Source: JALYUA01 sp038239305
GTDB taxonomy: Bacteria; Acidobacteriota; Thermoanaerobaculia; UBA5066; Gp7-AA6
Direction of reading: 5' to 3'
Assembly: GCA_038239305.1 (NCBI GenBank)
Contig: JBBSEW010000053.1
Location: 1 to 28,010 of the forward strand
Length of the DNA: 28,010 nt
Shown: positions 1 through 6,712 of the stretch, piece by piece
Position numbering within the stretch: the first letter of the stretch is position 1
How the letters are laid out: each line of letters opens with the position of its first letter
The notes under the pieces: generated by a model
Databases searched by the model: none
What the model was told of the DNA's origin: nothing
The model's input: the letters and a program-made list of their open reading frames with translations, nothing else
Position numbers and translations under genes: made by a program

Positions 1-425
1 CCGCGAACTCGATCGCCGCCTCGAATCTTCTCCGTCTCCACGCCTTCACCGGCGAGGGGCGCTACCGCGACCGTGCGGAAAGCCTCTTCTCGTCGTTCTC
101 CGCGTACCTGACGCGGGCGTCCTCCGCCTTGCCCCGGATGCTGTGCGCCGTGGATCGCGCGTCGGCACCGTCGCGGGAGATCGTGCTGTCCGGAGAGCCC
201 GGACGCTCCGATTTCGAAGCTCTTCGCGCGGTCGCGCTCGACAGCCCCGCGGAGCACCGCGTCCTGCTTCACGCCGACGACGCCGGATCGCTCGAGGCCT
301 TCTCGCCTCTGGTCGCGAGCCGCACCGCGCTCGGAGGACCCGCGCGGGCGTTCGTCTGCGAAGACTCCGCGTGCCGTCTTCCCGTCACCACGCCGGAAGA
401 GCTCGCGGCCCTCCTCCATGTCTGA
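1..425 (+). CDS. Thioredoxin-domain/DUF255 (YyaL-like) protein, C-terminal fragment
   Basis: This is the 3' end of a gene that starts before the window, read in the frame beginning at base 3. The first residues, ANSIAASNLLRLHAFTGEGR, match the late (alpha/alpha)6-barrel helix of the YyaL/SSP411 (DUF255) family, where an N-S-x-A-A-x-N-L-L-R-L helix is typical. The end carries a C-x-D-S-A-C-R-L-P-V stretch, and a Cys-x(n)-Cys-x-x-P-V tail is also common in this family. These proteins join an N-terminal thioredoxin domain to a glycan-epimerase-like barrel, and their exact activity is unsettled. The thioredoxin domain itself is outside the window. The stop at 423-425 overlaps the ATG of the next gene (418) by 8 bp, which suggests translational coupling. 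The family call is fairly sure; the function is not known. Confidence 0.75.
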   Translation, partial: ANSIAASNLLRLHAFTGEGRYRDRAESLFSSFSAYLTRASSALPRMLCAVDRASAPSREIVLSGEPGRSDFEALRAVALDSPAEHRVLLHADDAGSLEAFSPLVASRTALGGPARAFVCEDSACRLPVTTPEELAALLHV

Positions 426-926
426 CACATCGGAACGTCCCGGACCGAGGCGGATCGGCCCTCCGCCGCCCTCTCCGCCGGCCGCCCCCGCATCTCTGGA
501 GCGAGGCCGGCGGCCCGGTCCGGCCGTCGTGCTGATCCTGATCTACGGAGCGGCCTTCGGGGCCGGTCTGTGGTGGATTCGCGCGCGCAGTCCGCTCTTC
601 CGGGACCGCCAGGCCGGCAGCGCGGCCTCCCGCCCGGCGGACACGAAAGCTTCCTCCCGGTCCGGAGTGCCATCCGGTCCCCCGCCGGCCCGGCATCCGG
701 CGCGACCTCGCGTCGATCCGTCGCGGCCGACCCGGCGGCACGACGCGCGGCTCTTCTGGCGGGCGACGGCCTCTCGGCTTCGGCCCTTCTCGAATACGAG
801 CGCCGCATCTCGACGGAGAAGTGCACCTGCGGCTGCGGCCTCCCTCTACGAAGGTGCCTCGCGCAGGATCGATCTTGCGCGCGAAGCCCTGAGCTCGCCG
901 AAAAGATCCAGGCGTCACTGCGATGA
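418..926 (+). CDS. Small membrane protein with CxCGC motif, apparently frameshifted
   Basis: The two halves of this gene lie in different frames. From ATG 418 the frame encodes a Pro/Arg-rich start and one membrane segment (VVLILIYGAAFGAGLWW, residues about 39-55). It stays open to 951 but becomes Arg/Ser/Pro-rich and uncoding-like. The frame one base back carries LLEYERRISTEKCTCGCG at about 768-821, then a further Cys pair (CLAQDRSC), ending at TGA 924-926. From memory, small acidobacterial membrane proteins have a similar E-K-C-x-C-G-C-G...C-L...D-x-x-C motif, possibly metal-binding. Third-position GC favours the first frame up to about 640 and the second afterwards. One missing base near 600-690 would join the halves into a protein of about 169 residues. 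A sequencing error, a real mutation or programmed frameshifting are all possible; no classic slippery heptamer is visible. Function unknown. Confidence 0.5.
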
Positions 927-947
927 AGCGGTGACGGGGCAACGGCC

Positions 948-2165
948 CTGACCGGCGCGGCCTCCCCCTTCCGGACGGGGCTTCTCGCCGATGCGCGGTT
1001 TCGCGCCCACATCGGCCCTCCCGGCCATCCGGAGCGGCCCGAGCGACTGGCCGCAATCGAGGCGCGGCTCGACGCGGAGGGCCTGACGGCGCGTTGCGTG
1101 CCCGTCGAGGCGCGCGAGGCGACGGACGAGGAGCTCCTCGCTGTCCATACGCCGGAGCTTCTCGCCGTAGTCGACGCGACGGCCTGCCGTTCGTTCACCC
1201 AGCTCGATCCCGATACGTACGCGTCCTCCGGCTCGGCGTCGAGCGCCAGGCTCGCCGCCGGCGGCCTCCTCGACATGACGCGGGCGGTCGTCGAGGGCCG
1301 CCTCTCCAACGGCCTCGCCCTCGTCCGCCCGCCGGGCCACCACGCCGAAGCCGATCGCGCTATGGGATTCTGCCTCTTCAACAACGTCGCGGTCGCGGCA
1401 AAGGCCGCGCAGAATGTCGCGGCAAAGGCCGCGCAAAATGCCGCGGCAAAGGCCGCGCAGAGTGTCGCGGCAAAGGCCGCACAGAATGCCGTGGCAAAGG
1501 CCGCGCAGAGTGTCGCGGCAAAGGCCGCGCAGGAGACAGGGGTCGGGGCCGCGCGGGAAACCGCAGACGGGGCACCCGATCCCTCGCGACCACTCCGGAT
1601 CCTCATCGTGGACTGGGATGTTCACCACGGCAACGGCACGCAGCACGCGTTCTGGGATGACCCGAATGTCCTGTACTTCTCGACGCACCAGTCGCCGTTC
1701 TACCCGGGCACCGGCACGATCGGCGAGACGGGCGGGCGAGGTGCGCCGGGACGCACGATCAACGTGCCCTGGCCCGCGGGCCGCGGAGACGCGGATCACC
1801 TCGCCGCGTTCGATCGCGTGCTCCTTCCGGCGGCCCGCGAGTTCCAACCCGATCTGACGATCGTCTCGGCCGGGTTCGACGCTGCACAAGGCGACCTTCT
1901 CGGACAACAGCGCATATCCCCCGCCGGGTACGCGGCGATGACGGCCCGGCTCATGACGCTCGCGAGCGGCCGCCTGGTGCTCGCCCTCGAGGGCGGATAC
2001 GCCCTGGACGCGATCGCCGCGTCCGCCGCGGCGTGCGTTCGGATACTCCTGGGGGAGACGCCTCCCGAAACGGACTTCGGCCCGGCCGGCGCCACGGCGA
2101 GCCGCGTTCTCGACGCGGTGATCGCCGCTCACCGTCCGCTCTGGCCCGGCGTCTTTTCTATTTGA
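948..2165 (+). CDS. Histone deacetylase-family (AcuC/acetylpolyamine amidohydrolase-like) zinc hydrolase
   Basis: This is a complete HDAC-fold amidohydrolase, which would remove acetyl or acyl groups from lysine side chains or polyamines in the cytoplasm. Numbering from CTG 948, the hallmarks are GHPERPERL near residue 30, the catalytic PPGHH pair H131/H132, the zinc ligands D224 and H226 in DWDVHHGNGTQ, D311 in SAGFDAAQGD, and transition-state Y351 in LEGGY. Residues 149-196 are six near-identical octapeptides (V-A-A-K-A-A-Q-N) inserted between the FNNVA helix and the zinc-ligand strand, which enlarges the protein to about 405 residues. There is no ATG, GTG or TTG between the in-frame stop at 924 and the conserved GHPERPERL. 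CTG 948, overlapping a TGA as CTGA, is the best candidate. The GTG at 1098 would delete conserved sequence. The 3' end overlaps the convergent peptidase gene by 8 bp. Family call sure; start and substrate not. Confidence 0.85.
   Translation: MTGAASPFRTGLLADARFRAHIGPPGHPERPERLAAIEARLDAEGLTARCVPVEAREATDEELLAVHTPELLAVVDATACRSFTQLDPDTYASSGSASSARLAAGGLLDMTRAVVEGRLSNGLALVRPPGHHAEADRAMGFCLFNNVAVAAKAAQNVAAKAAQNAAAKAAQSVAAKAAQNAVAKAAQSVAAKAAQETGVGAARETADGAPDPSRPLRILIVDWDVHHGNGTQHAFWDDPNVLYFSTHQSPFYPGTGTIGETGGRGAPGRTINVPWPAGRGDADHLAAFDRVLLPAAREFQPDLTIVSAGFDAAQGDLLGQQRISPAGYAAMTARLMTLASGRLVLALEGGYALDAIAASAAACVRILLGETPPETDFGPAGATASRVLDAVIAAHRPLWPGVFSI
1392..1535 (+). repeat. Six tandem 24-bp in-frame units inside the HDAC-family gene
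   Basis: Six contiguous 24-bp units start at 1392, 1416, 1440, 1464, 1488 and 1512. They differ by only a few substitutions each and share the core gcggcaaaggccgcgca or one-base variants of it. Each encodes eight residues of the type V-A-A-K-A-A-Q-N/S, predicted to extend an alanine-rich helix. The sixth copy ends in Q-E. Because the unit is a multiple of three, all frames stay open, which creates long spurious antisense reading frames here. Near-identity at DNA level points to recent expansion. Confidence 0.95.
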
Positions 2166-4146
2166 GGAGATACTCGCGGACGAACGCGATCGACGCATAG
2201 AGCTGGTAGTCCTGGTTGCGCTTCTTCGCGAATCCGTGCCCTTCGTCCCGAGCCATCAGGTACCAGACCGGCGAACCGTTCTTGCGGACCATCGCCACCA
2301 TCTGCTCGGACTCGGCGCGCGCCACGCGCGGATCGTTCATGCCCTGGACGACGAAGAGCGGCTTCGTGATCTTCGCGGCGTTCGTGAGAGGCGAGATCTT
2401 CTCCAGGATGGCCCGTGTCTTCGGATCTCGCTCGTCGCCGTACTCGACGCGACGCAGGTCCCGACGGTAGGCCTCCGTCCGCTCGAGGAACGTCACGAAG
2501 TTCGAGATTCCGACGACGTCGAGCGAGCATCGAATCCGGGCGTCGTAGGCGACCGCGGAGGCGAGGGTCATGTATCCGCCATAACTGCCGCCGGTGATCA
2601 TGATGCGGCTCGCGTCGAGGTCGGCGCGCGACGGAATCCAGTCGAGAAGCGCCCCGATGTCCTTGACCGAATCCTCCCGCAGGACGCCGTTGTCGAGCTC
2701 TGAAAAAGTCTTGCCGTAGCCCGAGGAACCGCGGACGTTCGGATAGATGACGGCGACGCCGAGCTCGTTCATCCAGAGGTTGCCGCGCCCGCGATAGCCG
2801 GCCCGGCTCTGGCTCTCGGGGCCGCCGTGAATGTTCACGACGATCGGCCGTTTTCCCGGAAACTTCGCCGGATCCGGCGTGTACAGGAATCCCGAGATCA
2901 TCCGCCCGTCGAAGCTCCTCCACCGGACGAGCTCCGCTTCCCGAAACGTCTGCGGATTCAGCCCGCCCGTCTCGCTTTCCGTCCACCGCTCGAGAGCGCC
3001 CCGGTCGGCGTCGTAGGAATACGCGTCGACCTGCGAACGGGCACTCTCGTAAGAGAAGGCGAGGTCGCGGCCGTTCGAGTGCCACCTCAACGAGGCGATC
3101 GATCCGAGACTGAGCCCCGCCACCGGCGTCTCTTTCCCGGTCGAGAAGTCCCGAACCCGAAGGACACTCGCCCCATCCTCGTTCGTCACGTACGCGAGGC
3201 GCCGGCCATCCCGCGTCACGGTAAATTCCTCCACGCCCCAGGACAGGTCCGGGGTCAGGACCGTGCGGGTTCCCCCGGTGAGATCGATGCGGACGAGCCG
3301 CTGGAATTCCGACTGGAGATCGCTCGCCGTGTAGATGGATTTGCCGTCGGCGGAAAATTCTCCGCCGCTGTACGCCACCTTCTCCGCAAACCTGCCCCTC
3401 GGAGTCACGGCCTTTCTCTCGCCGGTCTCTGAGTCGAAGATCCAGAGATACGACTCGCTGACGGAGATTCCCTCGAGAACGAGGATCGAGCGGCCGTCCG
3501 GAGACCAGTCGAGAGGCTCCCACCCTCCGCCCGCGAGCTCCGCGAGCCGATGGTCTGTCTTCGGGTCCCGCGGGTCCAGAACGTAGAGGTCCGTGTCCTG
3601 GCCGTTGCGGCGCGTCGAGGTGTACGCGATACGGTTCCCGCTCCGCGAGAAAATCCGGTTGTCGTTTCGGGACTTGCCGTCCGTCAGGAGGGTAACGGCC
3701 CCGGTCGCGACGTCGTAGCGGTAGATCTGGAAGAACTCCCCGCCGCCAGTGTCCTTCGCGAAGAGGAAGAACGATCCGTCGCCGGCCGGCGGATACACGC
3801 CTCCGCGCACGCGGTCGGGAAAAAACGTCATCTGGCGGCGGTCTCCGCCGGGCGTGCGGACCGCGTGGATCTGTGGCGCGTCGGCGAAACGCGTCACGAT
3901 GAGCATTTCGCGCCGGACCGGGTGCCAGCTCGTGAAGCTGGCGGACCGCCCCTCCGTGTACGGGCGAACCAGCTCGGCGACCGATCCCGGTATCGCCGGA
4001 ATGCCTTCCACGACGAGGTTCTCGTTGGCGGCGATCTCGTCGGTCGGAGCAGGTTTGTTCCCCCCGGCGGGCGGCCCCGTTTGTGCGAGGAGCGAAGAGG
4101 CTGCCAGGAGGCCGGCGAAGACGGCAGCGGTACATGTCATGGTCAT
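2158..4146 (-). CDS. Secreted S9-family peptidase (prolyl oligopeptidase/dipeptidyl-aminopeptidase type)
   Basis: This 662-residue serine peptidase of the alpha/beta-hydrolase S9 family likely acts in the periplasm on peptides. It begins with a signal peptide (MTMTCTAAVFAGLLAASSLLA). About 400 residues of WD40/TolB-like beta-propeller blades follow, with repeated WSPDGRSI, FSADGKSIY and VTRDGRRLAYV motifs. The catalytic domain has the nucleophile S521 in GGSYGGY, D605 in MNDPRV and H637 in DEGHGF, so the triad is intact. The start is supported by an AAGGA ribosome-binding site (complement of 4151-4155) close before ATG 4146. The gene is divergent from the LssY-domain gene and converges on the HDAC gene with an 8-bp overlap, so there is no room for a conventional terminator between them. 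Family call sure; cleavage preference cannot be read from the sequence. Confidence 0.95.
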   Translation of the reverse strand: MTMTCTAAVFAGLLAASSLLAQTGPPAGGNKPAPTDEIAANENLVVEGIPAIPGSVAELVRPYTEGRSASFTSWHPVRREMLIVTRFADAPQIHAVRTPGGDRRQMTFFPDRVRGGVYPPAGDGSFFLFAKDTGGGEFFQIYRYDVATGAVTLLTDGKSRNDNRIFSRSGNRIAYTSTRRNGQDTDLYVLDPRDPKTDHRLAELAGGGWEPLDWSPDGRSILVLEGISVSESYLWIFDSETGERKAVTPRGRFAEKVAYSGGEFSADGKSIYTASDLQSEFQRLVRIDLTGGTRTVLTPDLSWGVEEFTVTRDGRRLAYVTNEDGASVLRVRDFSTGKETPVAGLSLGSIASLRWHSNGRDLAFSYESARSQVDAYSYDADRGALERWTESETGGLNPQTFREAELVRWRSFDGRMISGFLYTPDPAKFPGKRPIVVNIHGGPESQSRAGYRGRGNLWMNELGVAVIYPNVRGSSGYGKTFSELDNGVLREDSVKDIGALLDWIPSRADLDASRIMITGGSYGGYMTLASAVAYDARIRCSLDVVGISNFVTFLERTEAYRRDLRRVEYGDERDPKTRAILEKISPLTNAAKITKPLFVVQGMNDPRVARAESEQMVAMVRKNGSPVWYLMARDEGHGFAKKRNQDYQLYASIAFVREYLLK

Positions 4147-4232
4147 CGTGTCCTTTCGCGGGGGGTGGGCGAAGTCCGCGGATTCTATTCATGTTCGGTT
4201 CAGTCCGCGGCGCGTACACTTCGTTCAACTCC

Positions 4233-5042
4233 ATGGCACTCCTGGCCGACCCGGCGGTGGACGAGGCACGCCCGCGGCGTCGCGCTTTTCTGCGTGATCC
4301 CGGACGCGCCTTTCTGCGCGATCTCCGACGCGCCTTCGGGCGCGATGTGCGACGGGCGGCCGTGCGCCTCGCGGCCTTCTCGATCCTGCTCGTGCCGTCC
4401 TATGCGCTCGTCGCCTATGTGCTCCTCCCGGCGGCCTGGCGAGCGCCGGCGGCGCGAATCCTCGTCCCTCCCGCCGAGCGGGTGAGTTTCACCGAAGAGG
4501 GGATCCCCGCGGATCCCCTGAACGTCGCCCTGGTCGGAACGCCCGGCCGCCTCGTCGCGGCCATGCGCGCGGCCGGATGGGCGCTCGCCGATCCGATCAC
4601 GTTCCGATCGGGCCTCCGGGACGCGCACAGCATTCTCTTCAACCGGCCGTACGAAACGGCGCCGATGAGCACGCAATACGTCGATCACCGTCCCCAGGAC
4701 CTCGCGTTCGAAAAGACGGTCGGCGGAAGCCCCCGGTGCCGCCATCACGCCCGCTTCTGGCGCGGGATGGCGGCAACCGACCCGCGGGACACCGTCTTCA
4801 TCGGAGCGGCAACGTACGACCTCACGATCGGCATCAGCTATCGGACGGGCGAAGTCATGCACCATATCGACCCGGACGTCGATGCGGAGCGCGCGCGCCT
4901 GATGACCGATCTCGCGCGGGCGGGCCGGCTGGCGTCGGTCGAACGTGTGCCCCACTACCGGGCCGCGGGATCGGGATGGAACGGCGCGGGAGATCCCTAC
5001 CGGACGGACGGCTCTCTCCTGATAGGAACTCTCTCCCGCTAG
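4233..5042 (+). CDS. LssY C-terminal domain protein with one membrane segment
   Basis: The protein has 269 residues from ATG 4233; an in-frame ATG at 4191 would add 14. The N-terminus is basic and contains three octapeptide repeats (RAFLRDPG, RAFLRDLR, RAFGRDVR). A membrane segment follows (FSILLVPSYALVAYVLLPAAW). The rest matches the LssY C-terminal domain (PF14067 type): DPLNVALVGTPGRLVAAMRAAGW, LFNRPYETAPMS, QDLAFEKTVGGSPRCRHHARFW, a V-F-I-G-A-A-T-Y-D strand, and HHIDPDVDAERARL. In the original LssY this domain follows a DedA/PAP2-like membrane region, which is absent here, so this is a stand-alone version. Its biochemical role is unknown; the conserved His/Arg/Asp residues suggest a catalytic or ligand site. 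It shares a short intergenic region with the divergent peptidase gene. Confidence 0.85.
   Translation: MALLADPAVDEARPRRRAFLRDPGRAFLRDLRRAFGRDVRRAAVRLAAFSILLVPSYALVAYVLLPAAWRAPAARILVPPAERVSFTEEGIPADPLNVALVGTPGRLVAAMRAAGWALADPITFRSGLRDAHSILFNRPYETAPMSTQYVDHRPQDLAFEKTVGGSPRCRHHARFWRGMAATDPRDTVFIGAATYDLTIGISYRTGEVMHHIDPDVDAERARLMTDLARAGRLASVERVPHYRAAGSGWNGAGDPYRTDGSLLIGTLSR
4281..4352 (+). repeat. Three tandem 24-bp units coding RAFxRDxx
   Basis: Three contiguous 24-bp units at 4281-4304, 4305-4328 and 4329-4352 encode RAFLRDPG, RAFLRDLR and RAFGRDVR just before the membrane segment of the LssY-domain protein. They are more diverged from each other than the HDAC units. They give a strongly basic, amphipathic juxtamembrane stretch. 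Confidence 0.85.
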
Positions 5043-5047
5043 GAGAG
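5031..5047. terminator. Short hairpin between convergent genes
   Basis: CTCTCC (5031-5036) and GGAGAG (5042-5047) form a 6-bp stem with a 5-nt loop spanning the stop codon of the LssY-domain gene, in the 17-bp gap before the convergent gene at 5060. No T-run follows on either strand, so it is at best a weak or factor-dependent bidirectional stop. Confidence 0.25.
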
Positions 5048-5059
5048 GAGCCCGATCCT

Positions 5060-5608
5060 TCAATACTCTTCGCGGCGGCGAAGGGTCAGGAGGTCGGAGA
5101 GGTCGTAGGAGCCGATGCCGAACTGGAGCGTGAGCCTGCCGCGCTCGAAGACGGTCCGCTCGAGCGAGAGATCCATCCCCGGCGGCATCCAGTCGTTCAG
5201 GTTGACGACCATGATGCGGTCGTCGGGGTAGTACGTGAGGAGACCCGGCGGAGCCTTCTGAACGATGTACTGGAGCAGCTGGTCCGGAATCGGAATGAAC
5301 GACAGCGCGTGCACCTTGTTCAGCACGAACGCCAGGAACCCGTCCTTCAGCCGGAGTTGCGAGAGCGACGCCTTGGCGGACAGCGCCACTCCGAAGCGGT
5401 GGACGACGACCGTCGCCGCCAGCTCCCCCGGCGTCACGGCGATGCGCAGATCCTTCAGGTCCGGGATCCGATCGACGAACTGCGCGACGAGAGCGTTCAG
5501 CGTCCGCTCATCGAAGATCAGGGAAAGTCCGCTCCAGCGAACCCGATGTCCGGATTCGTCGGGAGGCGGCGGAAGAGCTTCCGCCGTCGCGTTCTTGTCC
5601 ATGAGCAT
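5060..5608 (-). CDS. Hypothetical protein, possibly lipid-binding (LmeA/DUF2993-like)
   Basis: The protein has 182 residues from ATG 5608; a GTG at 5635 and an ATG at 5602 are alternatives, and none has a strong ribosome-binding site. There is no signal peptide or membrane segment. The order is an acidic/proline-rich start, FDERTLNALVAQFVDRIPDLKDLRI, beta-rich segments with alternating hydrophobics, a central amphipathic region (FIPIPDQLLQYIVQKAPPGLLTYY), and a strand-turn segment DDRIMVVNLNDWMPPGMDLSL. The pattern of an ionic strand, a W-x-P-x-G-x-D-L turn and a closing beta-hairpin recalls TULIP-like or DUF2993/LmeA proteins that bind phospholipid or polyprenyl lipids. That is a weak impression, not a family assignment. 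It is the last gene of the run that starts at rmlA, 54 bp after the UbiA stop, and a lipid-binding role would fit this context. Confidence 0.65.
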   Translation of the reverse strand: MLMDKNATAEALPPPPDESGHRVRWSGLSLIFDERTLNALVAQFVDRIPDLKDLRIAVTPGELAATVVVHRFGVALSAKASLSQLRLKDGFLAFVLNKVHALSFIPIPDQLLQYIVQKAPPGLLTYYPDDRIMVVNLNDWMPPGMDLSLERTVFERGRLTLQFGIGSYDLSDLLTLRRREEY

Positions 5609-5662
5609 CCATTCTAACCCCGCGTCGCGCGTCACAATTCGAGGCGCGCAAAAGGCGGAGTC

Positions 5663-6637
5663 TCAGAAGAGATAGGCGAGAGCGAATCCGATCTGAGCCG
5701 CCATCATCAGGAGATACATGTGACTCCATGCCGGATGGTTTTCCGTCCGGGCGAGCTCGTCGGGATCGCGCACGAGAAGCCACGCGGCGTACGCGCCCCA
5801 CGCCGCAAGCAGGAGTCCGAGCGCGGTCAGGAGCGCGCGATTGCCCGTCAGCAGCGCCGGGCCTCCCGAGGAGAGCGGCAGCAACGCGAAGAGAGGGATC
5901 AGGAGCCACGGCAGCACGAAGAAGGGAGCAATCATCCACGCCGCCCGCCGGACGCCGAACCGGACCGGGAGCGTGATGCAGCCGTGGGCGCGGTCGCCCG
6001 CCATGTCGGAGAAGTCCTTGGTGGACGCGGCACCCAGGAGGAACAGGGCGAAGATTCCGCCGATGGCCCACGCCTCCCCCGCCGCGACGCTCGCGACGAA
6101 CGCCCAGCCCGCGACCTTGAGCAGGCCGCCGCGCGGGATAGCGATCGTCACGTTCGCCGCCAGCCAGTGGCGCTTCGTACGGCCGAACGCGGGGAACGAA
6201 TAAACGAGGGTCGCCAGCGCGCCGACGCAATAAAGAAAGAACGCCGCGTGGAGAGCGACGGGCGCCGCGAGCCGGTCGGCGAGGCGATGGTAGGGGAACG
6301 GGACGACGATCCAGGTGGGAACGATCGCGAACGCATACAGGATCGTGGCCGCGCGCCACGCGGAAGCGATCGAGATCTCGCCCGTGACGAGGGGGCGCCC
6401 GGGCTTGTTCTCGCGGTCGATTTCGAGATCGGCGATCTGGTTGACGATGTTCGAGGCGGCGTTCATCGCGGAGGCGCACACCGACCCGATCGCGACGGTC
6501 AGCACGACCGCCCACGTGACCCGCCGCGCGGGATCCGGATTGTGGACCGAACCGAAGGCGCAGATCGCGCCGGAGATGATCCCGAGAAGCGGCGGAAGGA
6601 GGGTGAAGGGGCGGGAGAGGCGGAGGTAGCGTTTCAC
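5663..6637 (-). CDS. UbiA-family membrane prenyltransferase
   Basis: This 324-residue polytopic protein has about eight to nine membrane helices. UbiA enzymes transfer a prenyl group from a prenyl diphosphate to an acceptor using Mg2+ bound by two Asp motifs. The first motif is N59...D70-x3-D74 followed by ENKPGRPL, and the second is K207-D208-x2-D211-x3-D215 followed by TLPVRFG. Both are complete, so the protein should be active. The N-K-P-x-R-P-L signature occurs in the homogentisate, chlorophyll and digeranylgeranylglyceryl-phosphate branches, so the acceptor cannot be fixed from sequence. The start is GTG 6637, five bases from a heptamer repeat array that fills the space where a ribosome-binding site would be. 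The upstream gene encodes a kinase-DUF92 fusion that could supply the prenyl diphosphate. Confidence 0.9.
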   Translation of the reverse strand: MKRYLRLSRPFTLLPPLLGIISGAICAFGSVHNPDPARRVTWAVVLTVAIGSVCASAMNAASNIVNQIADLEIDRENKPGRPLVTGEISIASAWRAATILYAFAIVPTWIVVPFPYHRLADRLAAPVALHAAFFLYCVGALATLVYSFPAFGRTKRHWLAANVTIAIPRGGLLKVAGWAFVASVAAGEAWAIGGIFALFLLGAASTKDFSDMAGDRAHGCITLPVRFGVRRAAWMIAPFFVLPWLLIPLFALLPLSSGGPALLTGNRALLTALGLLLAAWGAYAAWLLVRDPDELARTENHPAWSHMYLLMMAAQIGFALAYLF

Positions 6638-6642
6638 GAATT

Positions 6643-6712
6643 CAGTTTTCAGTTGTCAGTTTTCAGTTTCCAGTTTTGAGCTGTCGGCCCTCGGCGGTCG
6701 ACTCTCAGCTTT
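6643..6712. repeat. Heptamer tandem array between the kinase-DUF92 and UbiA genes
   Basis: Ten 7-bp steps run without a gap from 6643: cagtttt, cagttgt, cagtttt, cagtttc, cagtttt, gagctgt, cggccct, cggcggt, cgactct, cagcttt. The last steps overlap the final codons and stop (6705-6707) of the kinase-DUF92 gene, and the array ends 5 bp from the UbiA GTG. Short 7-bp tandem repeats (STRR) are known from cyanobacteria; this resembles them in period and placement. It replaces the expected ribosome-binding site of the UbiA gene. Confidence 0.85.

Noticed and set aside
924..926. TGA read as selenocysteine joining the Cys-motif protein to the HDAC protein
   Set aside because: The two halves are unrelated folds, no SECIS-like hairpin is evident after the TGA, and a normal stop is simpler.
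269..1606. Long antisense reading frame across the HDAC gene
   Set aside because: It is low-complexity Ala/Arg sequence, kept open by the 24-bp repeats and high GC. The plus strand has a complete set of HDAC motifs.
2129..4234. Longer Arg-rich frame overlapping the S9 peptidase
   Set aside because: It is an out-of-frame shadow without recognisable motifs. The 2158-4146 frame has a signal peptide, propeller motifs and an intact catalytic triad.
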